A program made the position numbers and the translations under genes. This document shows, piece by piece, positions 1 to 5,176 of a stretch of DNA of 6,701 nt. This DNA is from Candidatus Harrisonbacteria bacterium RIFCSPLOWO2_02_FULL_45_10c (GTDB taxonomy: Bacteria > Patescibacteriota > Minisyncoccia > UBA6257 > 02-FULL-45-10c). Location of the stretch: the NCBI GenBank assembly GCA_001818705.1, contig MHJM01000012.1, positions 7,522 to 14,222 on the forward strand, read 5' to 3'. The notes below the pieces were generated by a model. The model was given only the letters and a program-made list of their open reading frames with translations. It had not been told where the DNA came from and searched no databases. The first letter of the stretch is position 1. Every line of letters begins with the position of its first letter.

Positions 1-8
1 TCCCATAC

Positions 9-28
9 TTATCCTCAAGTTATTCACA
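9..28 (+). other. Two DnaA-box-like 9-mers, 11 bp apart
   Basis: TTATCCTCA (9-17) differs by one base from the DnaA box TTATCCACA. TTATTCACA (20-28) fits the relaxed consensus TTATNCACA exactly. They lie on the same strand, 11 bp start to start, about one helical turn. A very AT-rich stretch follows (about 50-150). This could be a DnaA-regulated promoter, the edge of a replication origin, or chance in AT-rich DNA. No dnaA, dnaN or rpmH is visible, and the window edge cuts off whatever lies to the left. Confidence 0.25.
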
Positions 29-71
29 TATTACTTCTCCGCTTCAATTTTATGGCGATTAATTAAAAATA

Positions 72-101
72 TTTAAAGCATAATAATGCGTATTGTAATA
101 T
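72..101 (+). promoter_or_regulatory. Weak candidate promoter for the secreted protein gene
   Basis: TTTAAA (72-77) and TAATAT (96-101) are separated by 18 bp. Each matches the sigma-70 consensus at four of six positions. It is the best pair I found upstream of the 152 start, but AT-rich sequence yields such pairs easily. A perfect inverted repeat, AAGCTT-TAAA-AAGCTT (117-132), lies between it and the start codon and could form a small hairpin in the leader. Confidence 0.25.
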
Positions 102-151
102 CTGAAGAAATAATTTAAGCTTTAAAAAGCTTCTAAATAAAATGGCGGGCT

Positions 152-802
152 ATGAAACGAAAATGGCTGATCGTGGCGGTGGCCGCATTCTGGCTGTCGG
201 CGATGAATTGCCGATTGTTCGCCGATTCCGTTTTTTCTGATCGAACCACGGAATACTCCGTGGAATACCAGAACTGGAAATGGTATCAGAAATTCGTCAT
301 CTATTTGCTCGGCTATGAATTTTTAAACTGGCAGGAAATAGAACTCAAAGAAACATTTAGGTCGGATCCGCAGACCGGTAAAAAATTTATCGTAGCGCTA
401 TCTTTCGGCCCGAAAAACATTAAATCGGTTTTAGACCTTAAATCCACTGATGGAGAAATTACCGGCCATGCCAATCTTATCAGCGATGAAGAATTTAAAA
501 GGGAGGAAGTACTGAAAATCCTGGAAATGCTCAATTACGTATACGATGAAACTCAATCCGGTAATTTTGAAATTGAAAGTTCCGAACTTTTTATCAATAA
601 AAAAGGGACTTTGCATTGCAAGCTGGAAAAAATAAACAAAACCAGCCAGCGCGTAATAACCGTTGCGACGTTCACCAAATCAAAACAAAGCTCTTCGATT
701 GAAATTACGCTTGCCTCCGAACCGGAACCGATCATAGAAAAAATGGTCGCCGAACTCCGAAGCGGCCAAAAAGTTATTTTTACCAAAAAACCGCCAAGTT
801 AA
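152..802 (+). CDS. Secreted or periplasm-facing hypothetical protein with signal peptide
   Basis: This is a 216-residue protein that I do not recognise. The N terminus is a typical signal peptide: Met-Lys-Arg-Lys, a hydrophobic stretch (about residues 5-18), and a plausible cleavage site after Leu-Phe-Ala (residue 24, before Asp-Ser). Cys20 is not in a lipobox, so a lipoprotein is unlikely. The mature part (about 190 residues) has no further membrane segment. It is rich in Lys, Glu and Ser, with an aromatic patch near the start (YQNWKWYQKF, residues 39-48) and alternating beta-like strands further on. No catalytic motif is evident. The ATG at 152 has no convincing Shine-Dalgarno sequence; it was chosen because the signal peptide starts there. 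It is the only plus-strand protein gene and stands alone. The last codons (Pro-Pro-Ser-stop) form the left arm of its terminator. The gene is real with good confidence; its function is unknown. Confidence 0.8.
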   Translation: MKRKWLIVAVAAFWLSAMNCRLFADSVFSDRTTEYSVEYQNWKWYQKFVIYLLGYEFLNWQEIELKETFRSDPQTGKKFIVALSFGPKNIKSVLDLKSTDGEITGHANLISDEEFKREEVLKILEMLNYVYDETQSGNFEIESSELFINKKGTLHCKLEKINKTSQRVITVATFTKSKQSSSIEITLASEPEPIIEKMVAELRSGQKVIFTKKPPS

Positions 803-820
803 GCTTGGCGGTTTTCTTTT
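785..820 (+). terminator. Intrinsic terminator, overlapping the end of the coding region
   Basis: CCGCCAAG (791-798) pairs with CTTGGCGG (804-811) around a five-base loop, followed by TTTTCTTTT. The stop codon TAA (800-802) lies in the loop, so the last three sense codons double as the left stem arm. A run of six A before the stem gives a U-tract on the other strand as well, so it may also stop minus-strand transcripts coming from the tRNA side. Confidence 0.85.
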
Positions 821-821
821 A

Positions 822-839
822 GTGGGCATTACTGGGATC
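822..839 (-). repeat. 18-bp copy of the tRNA-Val 3' end
   Basis: GTGGGCATTACTGGGATC at 822-839 is identical to 1022-1039, which is the 3' acceptor strand and half of the T arm of tRNA-Val plus one flanking base. The copy has the same orientation and starts 200 bp away. The rest of the tRNA is missing here, and the sequence switches directly into the GC-rich element at 840. A direct repeat of a tRNA 3' end is what integration or tRNA duplication leaves behind, but no integrase is visible. Confidence 0.8.
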
Positions 840-978
840 AAGGCTTCGCTTGCGGCTGGATAGCCCGCTCGCTCACCGAACTAATCGCAGCACCCCGACC
901 CCGTCTCGGACACCTTCGGTTTCCGATGTCGCTTCGCTCCTGCCTTCCTGATCCGGGGCGCTGCTTGGTTCGATCCCA
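833..978. repeat. GC-rich structured element bounded by T-arm-like ends
   Basis: This stretch of about 146 bp is far richer in G+C than its surroundings and has no convincing reading frame. Its ends pair: TGGGATC (833-839) with GATCCCA (972-978). Inside, GCAGC-A-CCCCG (887-897) pairs with CGGGG-C-GCTGC (954-964) with one mismatch. Smaller hairpins lie within, including GGCT/AGCC near 854-865 and a stem around 910-931 with a three-base loop. The motif GCTTCGCT occurs twice and a related GCTCGCTC once. The right end, GGTTCGATCCCA (967-978), is the inverse of the tRNA T-arm sequence at 1034-1045. It may be a dispersed palindromic repeat, a decayed mobile element that targets tRNA genes, or an unrecognised structured RNA. 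I cannot name a family. Confidence 0.6.
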
Positions 979-984
979 TAACAA

Positions 985-1016
985 AAATAAAAAATACCAG
1001 CACGCTGGTATTTTTT
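985..1016 (-). terminator. Intrinsic terminator after tRNA-Val
   Basis: ATACCAGC (994-1001) and GCTGGTAT (1004-1011) form a perfect stem that starts 12 bases beyond the tRNA 3' end. It is flanked by A and T runs on both sides, so it can act on either strand. For the tRNA (minus strand) the U-tract corresponds to the A run at 989-993. Confidence 0.85.
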
Positions 1017-1022
1017 ATTTTG

Positions 1023-1094
1023 TGGGCATTACTGGGATCGAACCAGTGGCCTCTTCAATGTGAATGAAGCGCTCTACCACTGAGCTAAATGCCC
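1023..1094 (-). tRNA. tRNA-Val (anticodon CAC)
   Basis: Read on the minus strand, it folds as a full cloverleaf of 72 bases. The acceptor stem is GGGCATT/AATGCCC, the D stem GCTC/GAGC, and the anticodon stem CTTCA/TGAAG. The seven-base anticodon loop TTCACAT has CAC at positions 34-36, reading the valine codon GUG. A five-base variable region follows, then the T stem ACTGG/CCAGT with loop TTCGATC. The discriminator base is A, as expected for valine. The 3' CCA is not encoded and must be added by the CCA-adding enzyme. It lies downstream of rplL in the same direction, has its own promoter in the rplL terminator, and is followed by a terminator. Confidence 0.95.
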
Positions 1095-1103
1095 GACGTA
1101 CTG

Positions 1104-1132
1104 AATATAAATAAAAAACGCCCTGATGTCTA
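1104..1132 (-). promoter_or_regulatory. tRNA-Val promoter nested in the rplL terminator
   Basis: On the minus strand TAGACA (1132-1127) and TATATT (1109-1104) are separated by exactly 17 bp. Each matches the sigma-70 consensus at five of six positions. Transcription would start near 1097-1099, only a few bases before the tRNA 5' end at 1094. The -35 hexamer is the loop AGAC of the terminator hairpin plus one base of each arm, so promoter and terminator share the same DNA. Confidence 0.65.
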
Positions 1133-1146
1133 TCAGGACGTTTTTT
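1113..1146 (-). terminator. Intrinsic terminator of the rplJ-rplL operon
   Basis: The arms 1118-1127 and 1132-1141 pair as ACGTCCTGAT with ATCAGGGCGT on the minus strand. There is one A-C mismatch, a four-base loop (AGAC), and a T run of six or more on each side. The stem begins nine bases past the rplL stop codon. The symmetric A/T flanks would let it work in both directions. Confidence 0.85.
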
Positions 1147-1149
1147 ATT

Positions 1150-1521
1150 TTATTGAAGCTCGGCAGTTGCGCCAGCTCCTTCCAATTTTTTCTTCAACTC
1201 TTCGGCTTCTTCTTTCTTCAGTCCTTCTTTCACTACTTTTGGAGCGGCATCAGTCAGGTCCTTCGCCTCTTTCAGGCCAAGACCAAGCGCTTCCCGAAGC
1301 ACTTTAATAACCTGAATTTTTTGTCCGCCGCCTTCTTTCAAAAGCACGTTCCAGGCGGTTTTCTCTTCCGCTTCTCCGCCTCCAGCCGCGACTCCTCCGC
1401 CCGCCGCTACCGGCACCGCTGCGGAAATGCCAAACTTCTCTTCCATCGCTTTTACCAGTTCGGCCAGCTCGATAACCTTCAGGGAACCGATTTTTTCCAA
1501 TAGGTCGTTGTATTTTTCCAT
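1150..1521 (-). CDS. rplL: Large ribosomal subunit protein bL12 (L7/L12)
   Basis: This 123-residue protein has the usual length. L7/L12 forms the flexible stalk of the 50S subunit, recruits translation GTPases (EF-Tu, EF-G, IF2) and stimulates GTP hydrolysis. It is bound to the ribosome as dimers on L10. An N-terminal dimerisation region (about 1-33, including VIELAELVKAMEEKFG) is followed by an Ala/Gly-rich hinge (about 34-50, with two GGG runs) and the conserved globular C-terminal domain. That domain carries KIQVIKVLREALGLGLKEAK and ends in GATAELQ, near the family's usual GATVELK. The position often Phe in the first strand is Trp here (AWNVLLKE). The start is eight bases after the rplJ stop with no clear Shine-Dalgarno sequence, which suggests translational coupling. 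It is the last protein gene before the terminator; rpoB does not follow. Confidence 0.97.
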   Translation of the reverse strand: MEKYNDLLEKIGSLKVIELAELVKAMEEKFGISAAVPVAAGGGVAAGGGEAEEKTAWNVLLKEGGGQKIQVIKVLREALGLGLKEAKDLTDAAPKVVKEGLKKEEAEELKKKLEGAGATAELQ

Positions 1522-1529
1522 AGTATTTT

Positions 1530-2045
1530 TTATTGCGCTGTTACTTGTTTCGACTTTTCATTAATAATCGTTATTATTTGCTTTAGTGGAACTGTGAGCA
1601 TCATGGCAATCTGGGCTAGCAAGACTTCTCTAGATGGCAAGGTAGCAATTGCCTTAAATTCTATCGGATCAACGAAACGTTTTTCGCCGAAACTATATGC
1701 GCCAGAAACTCCAAAAGCCCCCTTCTTTCCCTTAGTAATTTCTTTAGAAAACTTGTGCACTGCTCCGGCAATGCTGCTTAAATCCCCTTTTGCGAATATC
1801 GTACCCAACTGATTCTTAGAAGCCCGGACATCAAACATATCAATACCGGCATTTTTAAGGATAAGGTTAACCAGGCGTTTTTTGACAATTTTAAAATCCG
1901 CCCCTAATTTTTTAAGTTCGCGGCGAAGCTTTTTAAAATTCTCCACACTGACGCCGTTAAACTCGGCAAAAACCAACGTTTCGCTTTCTTTTAATTGTTT
2001 GGCGCCGGTTTCAATTAAGGTGCTTTTTTGAGATTTAGTTAACAT
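1530..2045 (-). CDS. rplJ: Large ribosomal subunit protein uL10
   Basis: L10 anchors L7/L12 dimers to 23S rRNA at the base of the stalk. From the ATG at 2045 the protein has 171 residues, normal for the family. Seen in the sequence: the N-terminal TKSQKSTLIE helix, the strand-helix unit SETLVFAEFNGVSVENFKKLRREL, and GADFKIVKKRLVNLILKNAG, which corresponds to the usual 'KVVKNTL' region. A C-terminal helix (about residues 140-165) would be the L7/L12 docking site. A TTG codon four codons upstream (2057) is in frame, but the ATG fits the family start better. No strong Shine-Dalgarno sequence precedes either one; three copies of a TCAAAAA-type heptamer lie about 20 bases upstream. The gene is preceded by an L10-leader RNA, which indicates autoregulation by the L10-L7/L12 complex, and is followed closely by rplL. 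Confidence 0.96.
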   Translation of the reverse strand: MLTKSQKSTLIETGAKQLKESETLVFAEFNGVSVENFKKLRRELKKLGADFKIVKKRLVNLILKNAGIDMFDVRASKNQLGTIFAKGDLSSIAGAVHKFSKEITKGKKGAFGVSGAYSFGEKRFVDPIEFKAIATLPSREVLLAQIAMMLTVPLKQIITIINEKSKQVTAQ

Positions 2046-2065
2046 AAGATTGCACAACTATTAAC

Positions 2066-2085
2066 TTTTGATTTTTGATTTTTGA
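2066..2085 (-). repeat. Short heptamer repeat in the rplJ leader
   Basis: About three tandem copies of TTTTTGA on the plus strand (TCAAAAA in the transcript) lie between the attenuator and the rplJ start. The result is a U-poor, A-rich unstructured stretch just upstream of a start that lacks a Shine-Dalgarno sequence. It could help ribosomes load or be simple slippage; the sequence alone cannot decide. Confidence 0.6.
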
Positions 2086-2095
2086 CTTTTTTAAT

Positions 2096-2118
2096 AAAAA
2101 AGACCCGAAAGTAGGTCC
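2096..2118 (-). terminator. Attenuator terminator in the L10 leader
   Basis: GGACCT (2118-2113) pairs with GGGTCT (2106-2101) through four Watson-Crick and two G-U pairs, with a six-base loop and a following U-run. Its first two bases overlap the closing helix of the L10 leader. The 3' arm can alternatively pair with AAGTCCCG (2165-2158) of the L10 binding site, with seven of eight pairs, which would be a natural antiterminator. The modest stem fits conditional rather than full termination. Confidence 0.7.
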
Positions 2119-2191
2119 ATAGACACACTGCCATTCGGCAGTGAAGATTTTCCTCGACGGGACTTAGGTAACGCCCGTTGTCTACGGATAT
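2096..2191 (-). ncRNA. L10 leader (ribosomal autoregulatory RNA)
   Basis: This matches the L10-leader family upstream of rplJ. On the minus strand CCGTAGACA (2187-2179) pairs with TGTCTATGG (2125-2117) as the closing helix. Inside, ACGGG (2178-2174) pairs with CCCGT (2161-2157), followed directly by CGAGG, the conserved asymmetric region that forms the kink-turn-like L10 binding site. A strong hairpin, CACTGCC-GAAT-GGCAGTG (2143-2126), completes the arm. The known role of the family is binding the L10-(L7/L12) complex and repressing the operon when the stalk proteins are in excess. A transcription attenuator follows. Boundaries are approximate; the assignment rests on position, helix layout and conserved motifs. 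Confidence 0.88.
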
Positions 2192-2197
2192 AGGAAT

Positions 2198-2225
2198 ATA
2201 CTAGCAAACCCTAAAAAATTGTCAA
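2198..2225 (-). promoter_or_regulatory. rplJ-rplL promoter
   Basis: On the minus strand a perfect -35 box TTGACA (2225-2220) is followed after 16 bp by TAGTAT (2203-2198), preceded by TG one base upstream (extended -10). Initiation would fall near 2191, just before the L10-leader closing helix. The -35 box contains the stop codon of pcm (2224-2222), so the promoter abuts the upstream gene with no spare DNA. Confidence 0.75.
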
Positions 2226-2848
2226 CCCTTCACTAACGGAACAAAGCTGAATCCGAAATATTCTTTTTGTTCAAAACTGTCTTTGGTAATTTTATCCACC
2301 ACAAAAATGCTGTTGCCGACCGGCGTAACGATCCGGCCGCCAATTTTCAGCTGTTCTTTCCAAACTTCCGGAAACTTGTCCGCGGCGGCGGCGGCAATAA
2401 TTTTGTCATATGGCGCTTGTTCCGGATAACCGCGCGAACCGTCGCCAACCACTAATTCCACCACGCCGCTTTCCACCACGCCATATTTTGAGAGATTCGC
2501 CTTTGCCCTCTCTGATAATAATTCAATCCTCTCAATGGAAATTATCTCGCCGTCTTTCCCGACTAAAGAAGCCAAAAGCGCCGTTTTCCATCCGGAGCCG
2601 GTGCCCACTTCCAGGATTTTTTCCCCAGCCTTAACCCCCAAAATCTCCAGCATAAAAGCCACCACCAGCGGCTGGGAAATGGTTTGTTTTTCGCCTATTG
2701 GCAAAGCTTCATTAGCATACGCCTTATCCGGCAAATCTGCTGGTACAAAATCTTTCCGATCTATGGCTTGAAAAGCGCCAATCACCGACTGAGTTTTTAA
2801 ATAACCTTCCTTTTGGAGTAATGCAATAAGTTGTTCATTTGTTTCCAT
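2222..2848 (-). CDS. pcm: Protein-L-isoaspartate O-methyltransferase
   Basis: This enzyme uses S-adenosylmethionine to methylate isoaspartyl residues in damaged proteins, starting their repair to aspartate. At 208 residues it has the normal length. Seen in order: the N-terminal family segment GAFQAIDRKDFVP (about residues 24-36), the conserved QTISQP loop (about 55-60), and SAM-binding motif I EVGTGSGWKTALLA (about 81-94). Next come the acidic strand end IISIERI, VVGDGSRGYPEQAPYDKIIAAAAA (motif II and the active-site side), and GGRIVTPVG near the C terminus. No key motif is missing. No good ribosome binding site is close to the ATG; an AGGAG lies 18 bases upstream, probably too far. No terminator was seen between this gene and the L10 leader, so its transcript may continue into rplJ-rplL. 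The family is common in bacteria; its place next to rplJ is probably a matter of genome compactness rather than function. Confidence 0.95.
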   Translation of the reverse strand: METNEQLIALLQKEGYLKTQSVIGAFQAIDRKDFVPADLPDKAYANEALPIGEKQTISQPLVVAFMLEILGVKAGEKILEVGTGSGWKTALLASLVGKDGEIISIERIELLSERAKANLSKYGVVESGVVELVVGDGSRGYPEQAPYDKIIAAAAADKFPEVWKEQLKIGGRIVTPVGNSIFVVDKITKDSFEQKEYFGFSFVPLVKG

Positions 2849-2874
2849 ATAATTGGGTATCGCTAACTCCTAGT

Positions 2875-2903
2875 ATTTTAACATAAAAACCCTATCTTAT
2901 TAG
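2875..2903 (-). promoter_or_regulatory. Candidate extended -10 promoter for pcm
   Basis: TGTTAAAAT (2883-2875) is an extended -10 element with a five-of-six TAAAAT hexamer. The matching -35 position (2903-2898, CTAATA) is poor. Initiation near 2868 would give a leader of about 20 bases that begins at the AGGAG sequence. It lies just downstream of the terminator of the preceding gene, where a promoter is expected. Confidence 0.5.
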
Positions 2904-2911
2904 GCGCGGGA

Positions 2912-2942
2912 ATAAAAAAAGCCCCTGCTTAGCAGGGGCTTT
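2912..2942 (-). terminator. Intrinsic terminator of the 740-residue protein gene
   Basis: AGCCCCTGCT (2920-2929) and AGCAGGGGCT (2931-2940) form a perfect GC-rich stem with a tiny loop. On the minus strand it is followed by a T run (plus-strand A's at 2914-2920). It begins about eight bases beyond the stop codon at 2950-2952 and separates this gene from pcm. Confidence 0.92.
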
Positions 2943-2949
2943 ATAATTT

Positions 2950-5172
2950 TTACTGGATTTCTTTCAGATCAACCCACTTCCCGACACCGGCGTCCCGCAG
3001 CAATCCCCGAACAATATCCTTATTGCTCAGCGATTCGCGCGGATTCACCCCGAGAAAGTTGGTTTCACTGACCATCACTCTTCCCTTATGAGACCAGACC
3101 TTTAAGAGTCCGACGCCGAAATCGGTCGTCTTACCCTTGTTCTCTTCAAAGGAACTTTTGCTTTTTAGAGTCGGCAGCTGCATCGCCACCCGCAATCCGG
3201 AATGCGCTTCCCATTTTTCAACGATCTCGGCAACGTGGAAGTTGGCAACCCAGACAAGCTGGGCCTTCAATTGGCTAAGCGCCCGCTGAAGCCAGGTGCT
3301 GCTAGTTTGCGTCCGGCCGGCGTAATAATGCGCTCCGTCGATCGTAACTCCGGAAGGCATCGTATACGGCTTACCTTTCTGCATGAGGATGACTTTATGT
3401 TTCAAGACTTCAGGAACAGAAATTTGGCTTAGTCCGTACTTATTTTTGATTTTTTCGAGTCCGCTCCCCAATTCTTCTTTCAGGGTCGCATCGAACATCG
3501 CCAAAGGATCATATCCGAAGTCGGAAGACCAATCATCATGGTTGCCGATCCAATACAGAAACGTCATCAAGGAATCGGACACGAGAGCGGTCATTTCCTG
3601 AGCGCTCATTTTTTTGACATCTTTTTCCTTAAGCGCTTTTTCCAATCGGACATTAAGAACTTCCAACAGGACTTCAGCCATCATGTAAGCGGTGGCTTTT
3701 TCCTGCCAGGTGTTGTTCATGCCGCCATACACTTCGCCGCGAAGCGCCAGATTATGCTTCAATCCCTCGGTGAGATCGCCGACCGCCAGAAGATATTTCA
3801 CTTCGTGCGCGACGAGCAATCCGGGCAATTGCTGCACAAAAAACTTATAAGCGGTATGAACGCTGCCGCCATGGAGACAGCCGAAACCGGCCAGTACATC
3901 TTTGGTCCATGCCGCCTTATCCGGCCAGGTGTAACGGATCATCCGCTGGAACCATTCAGAAGCGAAACCATATTTTTGCGAATCTTCATCGTAAACTAAT
4001 CCGACCTTGGCACGCTTGCGCTTCACCAAAGTAGTCAACGCCCGCAATAATTTAAATCGCGTGACACCAAGCTCGTCCTCCAGCATGCCAATGCTGACTT
4101 CGCCGCTTTTCTTTACTTCTTCGACGATTGAAAATTCGGTTTTGGAACAATCGCTGGGAGACGCGATATATTTCCGCTCTTCGCTGACGAAATCCTTGAA
4201 GGAAATCGTCAATACCGGCTGGACCTGCTCGTTTGGCATAAACCGGACAATCCGGACGCCGATCATGTTTTCCGCCGTGACCACGTCTTCCAGCTTATGA
4301 AGCGCCGGAATGCTGATCCGCTGATATGGAAGCTCGCCGTCGCGCCGATTAATGCTTGACGCAAAACAGCCGACCGCGTAGACATCGCACGGTTTTTGGG
4401 ACGTGCGCTGCATTTCATCCTGGATCAGCCGATCGGGATAGGTGCTGTAATACAACGAACGCCAGACGCCTTTATTGGGAACAACAACGGCGAAAGTTTT
4501 TCCGGATTTTTGGAGCGGTACCCGAAAAGTCGTGTCTTCGGGACGCCGGCTGCTCAAATACCGGATATCATCTTCGCTGCGCCGCAATTCCAACAGACGC
4601 TTTACCACTTTACGGCCGATCTCGCCGTCATAAGCAAGGCTGGTAACCACGTAGATTTTCATTCGTTTGCCATCGCTTCGGAAAAGCTTCGGCAAATCCT
4701 GATTGACGCTGTTGGCAAGTAATTCAATCTGATCGGCAACCAATTGTTTTGAAGATCTCGGCTTTGCGTTTAAAACTTCTTTTTCTTTTTTAACGATTTG
4801 CCGGATTATCTTGCGGACTTTCAGCGAAAGTTCCTGGTTTTGAGGGCTTTGTTTCAGTTGAGCGGCAAGAGCTTGATACTCTTTTTGCAAAACCTGAAAC
4901 TCCGCCTTCAATTCCACATAGCGCTCGCGCTCATTTTCAATAATTTTCTTTAAGGTATTGAGCACCGCCCGCTGATTTACCATGCCGCCAACGACAACCA
5001 AAAAATCGGCCTTCGCTTCTTCGATGCGTTCTTTCATCTGGAGCAACAAGCCAACGCGACTGCCTTCGGCGCCGTAATCCCACCGCGACGTCAATGCCGC
5101 GATATCAACTCCTGGCTGCTTTCGTTCTTCAACCACCGGCTGATCAACTTTCTTTTCTTCCGGTTTGTTCAT
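2950..5172 (-). CDS. Large calcineurin-like phosphoesterase protein with winged helix and coiled coil
   Basis: The ATG at 5172 (740 residues) is chosen because an ideal ribosome binding site precedes it; the in-frame TTG at 5199 would place that site inside the coding region. The C-terminal half (about 425-715) shows metallophosphoesterase motifs. GCLHGG (430-435) stands where Asp-x-His is usual, so the Asp is replaced. GDLTEG (465-470) and an intact GNHD (543-546) follow, then VANFHVAE (642-649) in the place of Gly-His-x-His. The GDLTEG-GNHD gap is long. A winged-helix-like segment (about 343-399) precedes it. The N-terminal half (about 22-325) has a Lys/Glu-rich coiled coil (about 75-135). 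It looks like a second, decayed phosphoesterase fold: DFLVVVGGMVN, then VYAVGCFASS, then GVRIVRF. There is no signal peptide or membrane segment, so it is probably cytoplasmic. The substrate is unknown; a nucleic-acid role is suggested only by the winged helix. It is a monocistronic gene with its own promoter and terminator. Confidence 0.7.
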   Translation of the reverse strand: MNKPEEKKVDQPVVEERKQPGVDIAALTSRWDYGAEGSRVGLLLQMKERIEEAKADFLVVVGGMVNQRAVLNTLKKIIENERERYVELKAEFQVLQKEYQALAAQLKQSPQNQELSLKVRKIIRQIVKKEKEVLNAKPRSSKQLVADQIELLANSVNQDLPKLFRSDGKRMKIYVVTSLAYDGEIGRKVVKRLLELRRSEDDIRYLSSRRPEDTTFRVPLQKSGKTFAVVVPNKGVWRSLYYSTYPDRLIQDEMQRTSQKPCDVYAVGCFASSINRRDGELPYQRISIPALHKLEDVVTAENMIGVRIVRFMPNEQVQPVLTISFKDFVSEERKYIASPSDCSKTEFSIVEEVKKSGEVSIGMLEDELGVTRFKLLRALTTLVKRKRAKVGLVYDEDSQKYGFASEWFQRMIRYTWPDKAAWTKDVLAGFGCLHGGSVHTAYKFFVQQLPGLLVAHEVKYLLAVGDLTEGLKHNLALRGEVYGGMNNTWQEKATAYMMAEVLLEVLNVRLEKALKEKDVKKMSAQEMTALVSDSLMTFLYWIGNHDDWSSDFGYDPLAMFDATLKEELGSGLEKIKNKYGLSQISVPEVLKHKVILMQKGKPYTMPSGVTIDGAHYYAGRTQTSSTWLQRALSQLKAQLVWVANFHVAEIVEKWEAHSGLRVAMQLPTLKSKSSFEENKGKTTDFGVGLLKVWSHKGRVMVSETNFLGVNPRESLSNKDIVRGLLRDAGVGKWVDLKEIQ

Positions 5173-5176
5173 CAGT

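Noticed and set aside
152..220. Lipoprotein signal in the secreted protein
   Set aside because: Cys20 is preceded by Ser-Ala-Met-Asn, which is not a lipobox; the site after Ala24 is better.
840..964. Possible SRP RNA on the minus strand (GGAAGGCAGGAGC resembles the domain IV tip)
   Set aside because: The conserved GGAAGG-x-AGCAGCC arrangement and the matching symmetric loop are not present, and the surrounding helices do not fit an SRP hairpin.
822..980. Phage or genomic-island attachment sites flanking an integrated element
   Set aside because: The direct repeats start only 200 bp apart, no integrase or cargo lies between them, and the tRNA itself is intact. Kept only as a possible scar.
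1126..1503. Open frame of 125 codons on the plus strand opposite rplL
   Set aside because: It is antisense to the strongly conserved rplL and its composition is that of a shadow frame. The same applies to the plus-strand frames opposite pcm, the phosphoesterase-like gene and the surface protein.
2046..2057. TTG start for L10 four codons upstream
   Set aside because: The ATG at 2045 matches the usual family N terminus (T-K-x-Q-K soon after Met), and no ribosome binding site favours the TTG.
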